A DNA stretch of 10,858 nucleotides, from assembly GCA_003158505.1 (NCBI GenBank), contig PMJK01000183.1, forward strand, positions 1 through 10,858, given 5' to 3'. The position numbers and the translations under genes were made by a program. Below are positions 1 to 6,283 of this stretch, piece by piece. How positions within the stretch are numbered: position 1 is the first letter of the stretch; each line of letters opens with the position of its first letter. The DNA comes from Holophagaceae bacterium. Its GTDB lineage: Bacteria > Acidobacteriota > Holophagae > Holophagales > Holophagaceae. The notes beneath the pieces were generated by a model. It was not told the origin of the DNA. It made no database searches and worked only from the letters and a program-made list of their open reading frames with translations.

Positions 1-405
1 GTGACTCACCGCCTTCAGCATGTCGTAGAGCACCAGCAGGCCCACGGTGACGCCCGTCAGGGCCTCCATCTCGATCCCAGTGCGACCCTCGCAACTCACT
101 TGAACCCGGAGCCAAGCGCGGCGAGTACCAGGCTCCCAGTGGTGGGCCACATCCACCGCCTCGATGGCCAGGGGATGGGCGAGGGGGATCAGGTCTGAAG
201 CCCGCTTGACGCCTCCCACCGCGCCCAGTCGGGCCACGGACCAAGGGTCTCCCTTGGGACCTCCGCCCTGGGCCAGAGCCTTGGCGGCGGGTGCATCCAG
301 TTCCAGGTAGCCTGCAGCCACGGCTACTCGGCGGGTGACGGCCTTGGCGGACACGTCCACCATGGTCGGACGGCCTTCAGGATCCAAGTGGGTCAAGCCG
401 GCCAT
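1..405 (-). CDS. moaC: MoaC, cyclic pyranopterin monophosphate synthase (C-terminus beyond left edge)
   Basis: MoaC converts the MoaA product 3',8-cH2GTP into cyclic pyranopterin monophosphate, an early step of molybdenum cofactor synthesis in the cytoplasm. The 135 visible codons carry the family landmarks: MVDVSAKAVTRR at 15-26, KGD at 51-53, KRASDLIPLAHPL at 67-79, GRTGIEMEALT at 107-117 and YDMLKAV at 127-133. Catalytic residues known from E. coli MoaC (Lys51, His77, Asp128, Lys131) fall at the same numbers here. MoaC proteins are usually about 160 residues, so some 25 C-terminal residues lie outside the window. The ATG start is preceded by GGAG at 5 nt spacing (414-411 on the minus strand). 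It is the third gene of a same-strand serA-HAD-moaC run, but the 108-bp gap with a strong hairpin makes co-transcription uncertain. The family call is firm. Confidence 0.95.
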   Translation of the reverse strand, partial: MAGLTHLDPEGRPTMVDVSAKAVTRRVAVAAGYLELDAPAAKALAQGGGPKGDPWSVARLGAVGGVKRASDLIPLAHPLAIEAVDVAHHWEPGTRRAWLRVQVSCEGRTGIEMEALTGVTVGLLVLYDMLKAVSH

Positions 406-414
406 AATCACTCC
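406..414. repeat. Left copy of 9-bp direct repeat AATCACTCC
   Basis: AATCACTCC at 406-414 recurs exactly at 516-524, 110 bp away. The two copies bracket the HAD-moaC intergenic hairpin. The left copy contains the moaC Shine-Dalgarno; the right copy holds the last codons of the HAD gene. This resembles a target-site duplication, but chance identity is possible because both encode a GGAG followed by a similar context. Confidence 0.45.
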
Positions 415-446
415 GAGATTGGGCTATCCGTCGGGCTTCGCCTGGC

Positions 447-508
447 GGGTAGCCGGGGGGCTCCGGGGGGGACTTCGCGAGCGACGCGAGCAGGCGGTCC
501 CCCCCGGA
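447..508. repeat. Intergenic 12-bp inverted repeat (possible mobile palindromic element or terminator)
   Basis: TCCGGGGGGGAC at 462-473 is perfectly complementary to GTCCCCCCCGGA at 497-508. The 23-nt loop contains a second small stem, CGCG at 476-479 with CGCG at 485-488. A partial duplicate of the left arm (CCGGGGGG at 453-460 and 463-470) would allow slipped pairing. It lies 5 bp past the HAD stop codon, so it could end the serA-HAD transcript, but no T-tract follows on the minus strand. Together with the bordering 9-bp direct repeat (406-414 and 516-524) it also resembles a small REP- or MITE-type element. No other copy is in this window. Confidence 0.7.
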
Positions 509-513
509 TCATG

Positions 514-1164
514 TCAATCACTCCAGGCCAGGAGGATGTCGCGCAAGGCTGCGGTATCCGGGGCATAGGCCCTAGGGCCACAGGCGGCCAGGGCCTCCTG
601 GGCGTAGAAACCGTGCCCCACGGCCAGGCTGGGTACCCCGGCGGCCTTGGCCATATCCAGATCGAAGGGGGTGTCTCCCACCATGAGGATGTCCTCGGGT
701 CCCAGTCCAGTCCGGGTCTGCATCAGCTCCAGTGTCTCCGGGTGGGGCTTGCCATGGGTGACGTCATCGGGCGTGATGACGGGATCAAAGAAGGACTCCC
801 AGCTGAACCTGGCCATCTGGCGCATGAGTGGCACCGTACGCTTGGAGGTGGCCACACCCATGCGCTGGCCGCGGGCCCGCAGCTCCTCCAGCAGTTCGGG
901 AATGCCCTCAAAGGGCCGAAGCATGTGCTCATGTTCAACATGGCCGAAGCTGCGGTAGGCCCTCAGGACCGTATCGCCGTCCAGGCCCAGCGGATCGAAG
1001 GTATTCCGGATTCCCGCCTCCACCGGCAGCCCGACGTACTTCAGCCATTCCTCCATGACGGAGCGGGGCTGGCCGAGGGCGTTGAGGGCGTGGGCCATGC
1101 CCGCCTCGATGAGGGGGCGACTGTCCACCAGGGTGCCGTCGAAGTCCCATGCGATAAGTTTCAA
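514..1164 (-). CDS. HAD-superfamily phosphatase, phosphoglycolate-phosphatase-like (subfamily IA)
   Basis: This is a Mg-dependent haloacid-dehalogenase-type phosphomonoesterase. From the TTG start, motif I is DFDGTLVDS with the nucleophile Asp7 and acid/base Asp9, motif II is Thr106/Ser107 in VATSKR, motif III is Lys139 in GKPHPE, and motif IV is VGDTPFD with Asp164 and Asp168. The helical stretch between motifs I and II fits a C1 cap as in Gph and PGMB enzymes. Length (216 aa) is normal. I prefer TTG at 1164 over the in-frame ATG at 1185: TTG follows AGGGAGG by 5 nt and puts the motif I strand right at the N-terminus as usual, whereas the ATG has no Shine-Dalgarno and sits in the tail of serA. 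It lies 32 bp behind serA, so phosphoserine is a possible substrate. Phosphoglycolate or another small phosphate ester is equally possible. Family certain, substrate not. Confidence 0.92.
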   Translation of the reverse strand: MKLIAWDFDGTLVDSRPLIEAGMAHALNALGQPRSVMEEWLKYVGLPVEAGIRNTFDPLGLDGDTVLRAYRSFGHVEHEHMLRPFEGIPELLEELRARGQRMGVATSKRTVPLMRQMARFSWESFFDPVITPDDVTHGKPHPETLELMQTRTGLGPEDILMVGDTPFDLDMAKAAGVPSLAVGHGFYAQEALAACGPRAYAPDTAALRDILLAWSD

Positions 1165-1169
1165 GGAAG

Positions 1170-1176
1170 CCTCCCT
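1170..1176 (-). promoter_or_regulatory. Shine-Dalgarno AGGGAGG deciding a TTG start
   Basis: On the minus strand AGGGAGG is followed by CTTCC and then TTG (1164-1162). It is a near-complete anti-16S match at good spacing and supports TTG as the phosphatase start. The alternative ATG at 1185-1183 lies upstream of this site and has no comparable signal. Confidence 0.75.
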
Positions 1177-1196
1177 GAGTGCCATGATCGCATCGG

Positions 1197-2792
1197 TCAG
1201 GCGGAGGGCAGATGCAGGGCCTGGAGGAAGGTGGCCTCGGTGGCCTTCCGGAGCTCCTCCACCACCGAGGCGGGCACCGGTGAATCGACGGACAGGACAA
1301 CCATGGCCTCGCCCTTCTTCGCCCTCCGGCCCAGGCTCATGAAGGCGATGTTGATCTCGTGCTGGCCGAGCACCGTGCCAATCTTCCCGATCATGCCGGG
1401 GCGATCCATGTAGCTCAAGAGAAGCATGTGGGGCTCAGGCAGGAAGTCCATGGCGTAATCCCGCAACCCCACGATGCGAGGCGTGCCCTCGAACAGGGTG
1501 CCGGACACGACCCTGGTGCCCCAGGCGCCCTCCAGCGTCAGAGTGATCAGGTTGGAGAAGGCTCCGCCCTGGGTGGTCTTGTGCTCCTCCACCACGAGGC
1601 CCATGCGCTCCGCCACGAGGCTGGCATTCACCATGTTGACCGGCTGATCCACGGCCCGATCCAGAAGGGCGGCCAGGCCACTCACGGTCAGGGGCGAGCA
1701 GTCGTGGGAAGCGATGGCGCCGCTGAAGCCGAAGGTGACTCGGTCCAGGTTGCCCTTCATGAGCTGGAGGCCGAACTCGCTGAGGATAGCCATCAGCTTG
1801 AAGTAGGGCCGCATCTGGTCCATGACGGCAGGGTCGAAGCGCGGCAGGTTCACGGCGTTCTCCAGGGGGGCGCGATCCAGATAGGCGAGGATCTCCTTGG
1901 ACACGTCGATGGCCACATTCACCTGGGCCTCCTGGGTATTGGCGCCGAGGTGGGGCGTCACCACCAGCCGTTCCTGGGCAATCAGGGCCTTCATCAGGTC
2001 GGAGGCGGGCGGTTCTTCCGAGAACACGTCCACCGCGGCCAGGCTCACTTTACCGGTCTGGAGGGCGGAGAGCAGCACGGGTTCGTCCAGAATGCCGCCC
2101 CGGGCCACGTTCAACAGGATCACCCCATCCTTCATGAGGGCCAGCTGGTCGGCGCCAATCATGCCGCGGGTCTCCTCGTTCAGGGGAGTATGCACGGTGA
2201 TGATGTCGCAGGACCGGCAGAGTTCCGGGAGATCCACCAGGTGCACGCCGAGATCCTGGGCCCGCTTGGCGCCGACGTAAGGGTCGCAGCCCAGCACCTC
2301 GCACTCGAAGGCCTTGAGCCGCAGGGCGACGCGACCCCCCACCTTGCCCAGACCGATGACCCCGGCGGTCTTTCCCTTGAGCTCGACCCCCGTGAATTTG
2401 GCGCGCTTCCACTCCCCGGACTTCAGGCTGGCGTTGGCCGCGGGCACATGCCTGCAGGCGGCCAAAAGAAGGGCCAGGGTGTGCTCGGCCGCACTGTTGG
2501 TATTGCCCAGTGGGGCGTTCACCACGATAACGCCCCTGGCGCTGGCGTAGTCCACGTCCACGTTGTCGATGCCGACCCCGGCCCGGGCCACGATCTTCAG
2601 ATTGATGGCAGCGTCCAGCAGGGCCTTGTCCACGGTGGTGCCGCTGCGGGTGATGATGGCGTCGTACTCACCGATGCAGCCCAGCAGGGCCTCCTTGGAG
2701 AGCCCCAGGCGGATGTCGAGGTGAATGCGCGGATCCGCCCGGAGAAGGGCTAGACCCTCGCCAGTCACCTCGTCGGTCACGATGATCTTCAT
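1197..2792 (-). CDS. serA: D-3-phosphoglycerate dehydrogenase, long ACT-domain form
   Basis: SerA oxidises 3-phosphoglycerate to 3-phosphohydroxypyruvate with NAD, the committed step of serine synthesis. The 531-residue product matches the long form: an N-terminal substrate-binding lobe, a Rossmann domain with GLGKVGG (Gly147, Gly149, Gly152), catalytic Arg231 in NVARGG, Glu260 in DVFSEEPP and His281 in TPHLGA, an intervening allosteric domain from about 320 to 450, and a C-terminal ACT domain from about 454 (starting MLLLSYMDRPGMIG). ACT domains in this family often bind serine for feedback control, though not every long SerA is inhibited. An upstream in-frame ATG at 2873 would add 27 residues unlike the family. 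The chosen ATG at 2792 starts MKIIVTDEV and has GGTGGAG just upstream. A HAD phosphatase follows 32 bp downstream, and a desaturase is transcribed divergently. Confidence 0.97.
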   Translation of the reverse strand: MKIIVTDEVTGEGLALLRADPRIHLDIRLGLSKEALLGCIGEYDAIITRSGTTVDKALLDAAINLKIVARAGVGIDNVDVDYASARGVIVVNAPLGNTNSAAEHTLALLLAACRHVPAANASLKSGEWKRAKFTGVELKGKTAGVIGLGKVGGRVALRLKAFECEVLGCDPYVGAKRAQDLGVHLVDLPELCRSCDIITVHTPLNEETRGMIGADQLALMKDGVILLNVARGGILDEPVLLSALQTGKVSLAAVDVFSEEPPASDLMKALIAQERLVVTPHLGANTQEAQVNVAIDVSKEILAYLDRAPLENAVNLPRFDPAVMDQMRPYFKLMAILSEFGLQLMKGNLDRVTFGFSGAIASHDCSPLTVSGLAALLDRAVDQPVNMVNASLVAERMGLVVEEHKTTQGGAFSNLITLTLEGAWGTRVVSGTLFEGTPRIVGLRDYAMDFLPEPHMLLLSYMDRPGMIGKIGTVLGQHEINIAFMSLGRRAKKGEAMVVLSVDSPVPASVVEELRKATEATFLQALHLPSA

Positions 2793-2956
2793 GGGGACTC
2801 CACCTTCAGGTGCGGGTGCGTTCATGGCGCGAAGGGAATCCATCACCATAACGGTGGAAGCCCCGGGAGACAAGGAGAGATGCCCTAGACATGCCGACCA
2901 TGGGGCGTCGATTGCAGACCTGCGGTAGAATTAAACACAATTTTGGAGTCAATGGA
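2793..2956. promoter_or_regulatory. Divergent promoter region between serA and the desaturase
   Basis: This 164-bp gap must hold the starts of both serA (minus) and the desaturase (plus). An AT-rich patch at 2926-2945 stands out from its surroundings and includes TAGAAT at 2926-2931, five of six matches to a sigma70 -10 box on the plus strand. No good -35 lies at standard spacing. On the minus strand TTGACT (2952-2947) resembles a -35 without a convincing -10. The desaturase Shine-Dalgarno GGAG is at 2945-2948. I see no operator or riboswitch. Confidence 0.35.
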
Positions 2957-4108
2957 ATGACCGAGGCCAGACGCTGGAATCTTCTGAACACACTCTTCCT
3001 CACGGGGACCCTCGCCTTGGCGCTGGTGTTGGTGCCCTGGCGCCTGGCCGCCTCTGGGCTGCGCTGGAGCGAGGCACTGGTCTTTCTCACCATGACCTTC
3101 GCCATCGGCACGGCCATCAGCGGTGGCTACCACCGGCTCTTCAGCCACCGGGCCTACAAGGCCACTTGGCCCGTGCGGTTCCTGTTCCTCTGCCTCGGCG
3201 CCGCAGCCTTCGAAAACTCGGCCCTCAAGTGGTCCAGCGACCACCGGGTGCACCACCAGCATGTGGACACGGAGCAGGACCCCTACAGTATCGGCCGCGG
3301 GTTCTGGTCCGCCCACTGGACCTGGGTGATGGAGGACAAGTCCCTGCCCCTTGCGGGCGTGGCTGATCTGGAGAAGGACCCGCTGGTGCGCTGGCAGCAT
3401 CGGAATCACTTCCTCATCGGGGCCGTGGTGGCCACCATCCCGCTGTGGATCGGGTTCGCCACGGGCAACCTTCTTGGGTACTTCGTGTTTGGTGTGGCCC
3501 TCCGCATCGTGGTGACTCATCACACGACCTTCTTCATCAACAGCGCTGCCCACATGTTCGGCAGCCGTCCCTACACCGATGCCAACACGGCCCGGGACAA
3601 TTGGCTGCTAGCCCCGATCACCTACGGCGAGGGGTACCACAACTTCCACCATCAATGGCAGTGGGACTACCGTAATGGCGCCCTCTGGTACCAGTGGGAC
3701 ACCACCAAGTGGCTGCTGAGTGTACTGGGCTGGATGGGGCTGGTGGGCCAGTTCCGGCGCGTCCCCGGCGCGGCCATGACCCGGGCCCGGCTGCACATGG
3801 AGGAGAAGCGGCTGCGCGAGCGCCTGAGCCTGGCTAGCCCTGGAATTGCCACGCCCATTCGGGCTCGCCTCACCGCGGCCCGCATGAAGCTCGACGTTGC
3901 CCTGGCATCTCTGCATGACCGGCACGAAGCCTGGGGCCAGAAGAAAATGGAGTGGCGGGCCAAGGGGATAATCAAGGCCGAGGCGTGGCGAGAGGCCAAG
4001 GCGGAGTGGAAGATGTCCCTCTCAGCCCACCAGGCTGAGCTGAAGGCCGCCTGGACGGAGTGGAAGGCGGCCCAGCTCGAAGTCCGCACTGCCCTCGTCT
4101 ATTCCTGA
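2957..4108 (+). CDS. Membrane acyl-CoA/acyl-lipid delta-9-type fatty acid desaturase with extended C-terminal tail
   Basis: This diiron membrane desaturase would insert a cis double bond into a saturated acyl chain, using O2 and an electron carrier, to adjust membrane fluidity. It has the three histidine boxes of the stearoyl-CoA desaturase family: HRLFSH at 59-64, HRVHHQH at 96-102 and YHNFHH at 227-232. There is also the conserved NSAAH at 195-199. Hydrophobic segments near 11-27, 38-55, 73-86, 152-168 and 172-186 fit two hairpins in the inner membrane. The core ends near residue 270. The remaining 110 residues form a charged, Ala/Glu/Lys-rich, probably helical tail with Trp at 326, 333, 344, 351, 366 and 369. 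The ATG at 2957 has GGAG 8 nt upstream; an open frame from 2891 precedes it but lacks family similarity. A DinB-fold gene follows after 27 bp, so co-transcription is likely. Whether it acts on acyl-CoA or acyl lipid cannot be told. Confidence 0.93.
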   Translation: MTEARRWNLLNTLFLTGTLALALVLVPWRLAASGLRWSEALVFLTMTFAIGTAISGGYHRLFSHRAYKATWPVRFLFLCLGAAAFENSALKWSSDHRVHHQHVDTEQDPYSIGRGFWSAHWTWVMEDKSLPLAGVADLEKDPLVRWQHRNHFLIGAVVATIPLWIGFATGNLLGYFVFGVALRIVVTHHTTFFINSAAHMFGSRPYTDANTARDNWLLAPITYGEGYHNFHHQWQWDYRNGALWYQWDTTKWLLSVLGWMGLVGQFRRVPGAAMTRARLHMEEKRLRERLSLASPGIATPIRARLTAARMKLDVALASLHDRHEAWGQKKMEWRAKGIIKAEAWREAKAEWKMSLSAHQAELKAAWTEWKAAQLEVRTALVYS

Positions 4109-4135
4109 TTCACGGTTCCTGGTTGGAGGTGGTTC

Positions 4136-4762
4136 ATGCGTATCCTTCCATGGTTTCTTGCCGTGTCCATCCTGGTGGCGCAGACTCCCGCTGCCCTCCC
4201 CGAGGCTCCGCTGTCCCAGGGGGAGCGGGATCAAGTCAACCGGCTGCTGGCCGAGTCCAGCCAGGGTTTCCTCAAGGCCATCGAGGGACTGACTCCGGCC
4301 CAGTGGACTTTCAAGTCCGCGCCGGACCGGTGGTCGATCCAGGAATGTGCCGAGCACATCGTGACCGTGGAGCAGGTGGTGGAGAACCAGGTCATTGCGA
4401 AGGCTTTGGCGGGCCCGCGGGAACCCCTGCGGCGCGCCGAGGTCAAGTTCACCGATGCCTTCCTGATCGCCGCCCTTCCTGACCGAAGCCACAAGGCCCA
4501 GGCTCCGGAGATGGTGGCCCCGAAGGGACGCCTGGCCACCCGGGAGGCCGTGCTGGCGGCCTTCGGAGCGAACCGCAAGGCTCTTGTGGGGCAGTTGGAG
4601 GGAAGCCACTTGGATTGGCGCGCCCGGTTTGGAACGCACCCGTTCTTCGGCGCCCTCGATCTGTATCAGTGGGTGCTCCTCGCCTCGGGCCATACAGCGC
4701 GCCACACCCTGCAGATCGAGGAAGTGAAGCGGTCGCCCGGTTATCCCGCCACGGATCCCTGA
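4136..4762 (+). CDS. Exported DinB-superfamily protein (putative metal-dependent hydrolase/transferase fold)
   Basis: The 208-residue product is a DinB-fold four-helix-bundle protein with an N-terminal export signal. Residues 1-20 show a short basic start (MR), a hydrophobic core and Ala residues at 19-20 suitable for signal peptidase I. The fold is indicated by LTPAQWTFKSAPDRWSIQE (52-70), ECAEHI with His74, and the closing GHTARHTLQIEEVK with His186 and His190. These three His match the usual metal-ligand triad of the superfamily, which includes bacillithiol and mycothiol S-transferases and many proteins of unknown role. The name comes from a DNA-damage-induced B. subtilis protein and does not mean DNA polymerase IV. 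GGAGG sits 6 nt before the ATG. It lies 27 bp behind the desaturase, suggesting an envelope or lipid-related role, but that is inference. No substrate can be assigned. Confidence 0.88.
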   Translation: MRILPWFLAVSILVAQTPAALPEAPLSQGERDQVNRLLAESSQGFLKAIEGLTPAQWTFKSAPDRWSIQECAEHIVTVEQVVENQVIAKALAGPREPLRRAEVKFTDAFLIAALPDRSHKAQAPEMVAPKGRLATREAVLAAFGANRKALVGQLEGSHLDWRARFGTHPFFGALDLYQWVLLASGHTARHTLQIEEVKRSPGYPATDP

Positions 4763-4824
4763 CCTGGCGTCATACCAAGGGGTTCGGCCCCGCCGCCAGG
4801 GCCCCAGGCGAAGCCTCAGGGGCC
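4763..4824 (+). terminator. Two abutting hairpins right after the DinB stop codon (putative terminator)
   Basis: The base after the stop begins a hairpin: CCTGGCG (4763-4769) pairs with CGCCAGG (4794-4800) and encloses GGGG-TTCGG-CCCC (4779-4791). It abuts a second structure, GCCCCAGGC (4801-4809), GAA loop, GCCT (4813-4816), a two-base bulge, then GGGGC (4819-4823). No T-tract follows, so intrinsic termination is not assured. The structures could instead protect the 3' end or sit in the lpdA leader, as lpdA begins 37 bp later. Confidence 0.5.
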
Positions 4825-4860
4825 GTGGGATACTGACCCCGTTCGACCCGTGGAGGATTC

Positions 4861-6264
4861 ATGGCTCAGTTCGATCTCATCGTCATCGGCTCCGGCCCCG
4901 GCGGCTACATCGCCGCCATCCGTGCCGCCCAGCTGGGCCTGAACACGGCCCTCGTGGAGAGGGATCCGCTGCTCGGCGGCACCTGCCTCCATCGCGGCTG
5001 CATTCCGGCCAAGACCTGGTTGGAGACCGCCCATCGTTTTGAGCAGATGAAGGTGGCCGATGACTATGGCATCGATGGCGTGGAGACCAAGGCTCTGAAG
5101 CCCAACCTGGCCACCATCGTCAAGCGCAAGGGCCGCATCGTCCTGAAGAACGCCAAGGGCATCGAGTTCCTCATGAAGAAGAACAAAGTGACCGTGCTGA
5201 AGGGGTTCGGGAAGCTGCTGGGCGGGGGCAAGGTGCAGGTGGAGGGTGAAGTTCACGAGGCCAAGCGCATCATTCTGGCCACGGGATCGGCTCCCAAGCC
5301 GATCCCTGGCCTGGAGACCGACGGTCAGCGGGTGCTCAACAGCGACCACATCCTGGAGATGACCGAGCTGCCGGAGCACCTGGTGATCCTTGGCGCAGGG
5401 GCCATCGGCGTGGAGTTCGCCTCGGTGTTCAGCCGCCTGGGTTCCAAGGTGACCCTCGTGGAGTTCATGGACACGATCCTCCCCCTGGAGGATCAGGACA
5501 TCGGCCTTGAGCTGGCCAAGATCTTCCGGAAGTCCTACAAGATCGATGTGCGCACCAAGACCAAGATCACCCGCATCGAGAAGCGGGCGGATGGGGTGGC
5601 CTGCTTCCTCGAAGGTGAAGTCCCCGGCGAGGTGGTGGGCAGCCACCTGCTGGTGGCCGTGGGCCGCGCGCCCTTGGTGGAGGGCATCGGGCTCGAGTTG
5701 ACCAAGGCTCAGGTGGACCGGGGCTGCGTGGTGATCGACCAGTTCATGCAGACCGGCGAGCCCGGCCTCTATGCCATCGGCGACATCGTGCGCACGCCCT
5801 GGCTGGCCCATGTCGCCAGCGACGAGGGCATCGTGGCCGCCGAGCACGCGGCCCAGAGCCTTGGCAAGGACGTGCATCCCCATCCGGTTCCTTACAACCG
5901 CTTCCCGGCCTGCACCTATTGCGATCCCGAGGTGGGCACCATCGGGCTTAGCGAGGAGGCCGCCAAGGCGAAGGGCTACGACGTGGAGGTGGGCAGCTTC
6001 CCCTTCGCGCCCATGGCCAAGGCCAATATCATCGGCGAGCCCCACGGCTTCATCAAGATCGTGGCCGACAAGAAGTACGGCGAGATCCTCGGCATCCACA
6101 TCCTCGGCCCCAAGGCCACGGAACTGGTGGCCTCCAGCGTGGCCCTGATGGGCGGCGAGTACACGGTCGACGAGTTGATCCGCACCATGTATCCGCACCC
6201 AACCTTGAACGAGGTGTTCCCCGAAGCGGCCCGGGCGGTCTATGGGCGAGCGCTGAACATGTAG
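4861..6264 (+). CDS. lpdA: Dihydrolipoyl dehydrogenase (E3)
   Basis: This FAD enzyme reoxidises dihydrolipoyl groups on E2 or glycine-cleavage H protein, passing electrons to NAD. At 467 residues it is full length. Landmarks in order: the FAD dinucleotide motif GSGPGGY at 10-16, redox-active disulfide Cys42/Cys47 in GGTCLHRGCIPAK, the NAD-binding GAGAIGVEFA at 178-187, YAIGDIV with Asp308, and the C-terminal active-site pair His446/Glu451 in HPHPTLNEVFPEA. The CLHRGC spacer differs from the CLNVGC of E. coli but is, to my knowledge, common elsewhere in the family. GGAGG lies 5 nt before the ATG. No E1, E2 or gcv genes are in view, so it is probably a shared E3 transcribed alone. The downstream gene is convergent with only 19 bp between stops. 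Confidence 0.96.
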   Translation: MAQFDLIVIGSGPGGYIAAIRAAQLGLNTALVERDPLLGGTCLHRGCIPAKTWLETAHRFEQMKVADDYGIDGVETKALKPNLATIVKRKGRIVLKNAKGIEFLMKKNKVTVLKGFGKLLGGGKVQVEGEVHEAKRIILATGSAPKPIPGLETDGQRVLNSDHILEMTELPEHLVILGAGAIGVEFASVFSRLGSKVTLVEFMDTILPLEDQDIGLELAKIFRKSYKIDVRTKTKITRIEKRADGVACFLEGEVPGEVVGSHLLVAVGRAPLVEGIGLELTKAQVDRGCVVIDQFMQTGEPGLYAIGDIVRTPWLAHVASDEGIVAAEHAAQSLGKDVHPHPVPYNRFPACTYCDPEVGTIGLSEEAAKAKGYDVEVGSFPFAPMAKANIIGEPHGFIKIVADKKYGEILGIHILGPKATELVASSVALMGGEYTVDELIRTMYPHPTLNEVFPEAARAVYGRALNM

Positions 6265-6283
6265 GGGACCCTGCCCGGCCGGA

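Noticed and set aside
388..1413. 341-codon plus-strand frame opposite the HAD phosphatase
   Set aside because: It spans the moaC start, the intergenic hairpin and the phosphatase on the other strand, with no family features.
1359..2753. 464-codon plus-strand frame opposite serA
   Set aside because: It is antisense to serA. Its His/Gly/Gln-rich composition is typical of the mirror frame of a G/C-rich gene.
2793..2873. Longer serA start at 2873
   Set aside because: The 27 extra residues are unlike SerA, which begins directly with a KIIVTDEV-type strand. The internal ATG has a Shine-Dalgarno.
2891..2956. Longer desaturase start at 2891
   Set aside because: The 22 extra residues cross the AT-rich promoter-like patch and the Shine-Dalgarno. 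The ATG at 2957 has good spacing to GGAG and a family-like N-terminus.
2885..3553. 222-codon minus-strand frame opposite the desaturase N-terminus
   Set aside because: The opposite strand carries desaturase histidine boxes; this frame is compositional shadow.
6265..6283. Terminator between convergent lpdA and the hypothetical gene
   Set aside because: Only 19 bp separate the stops, and I see no stable inverted repeat or T-tract in them.
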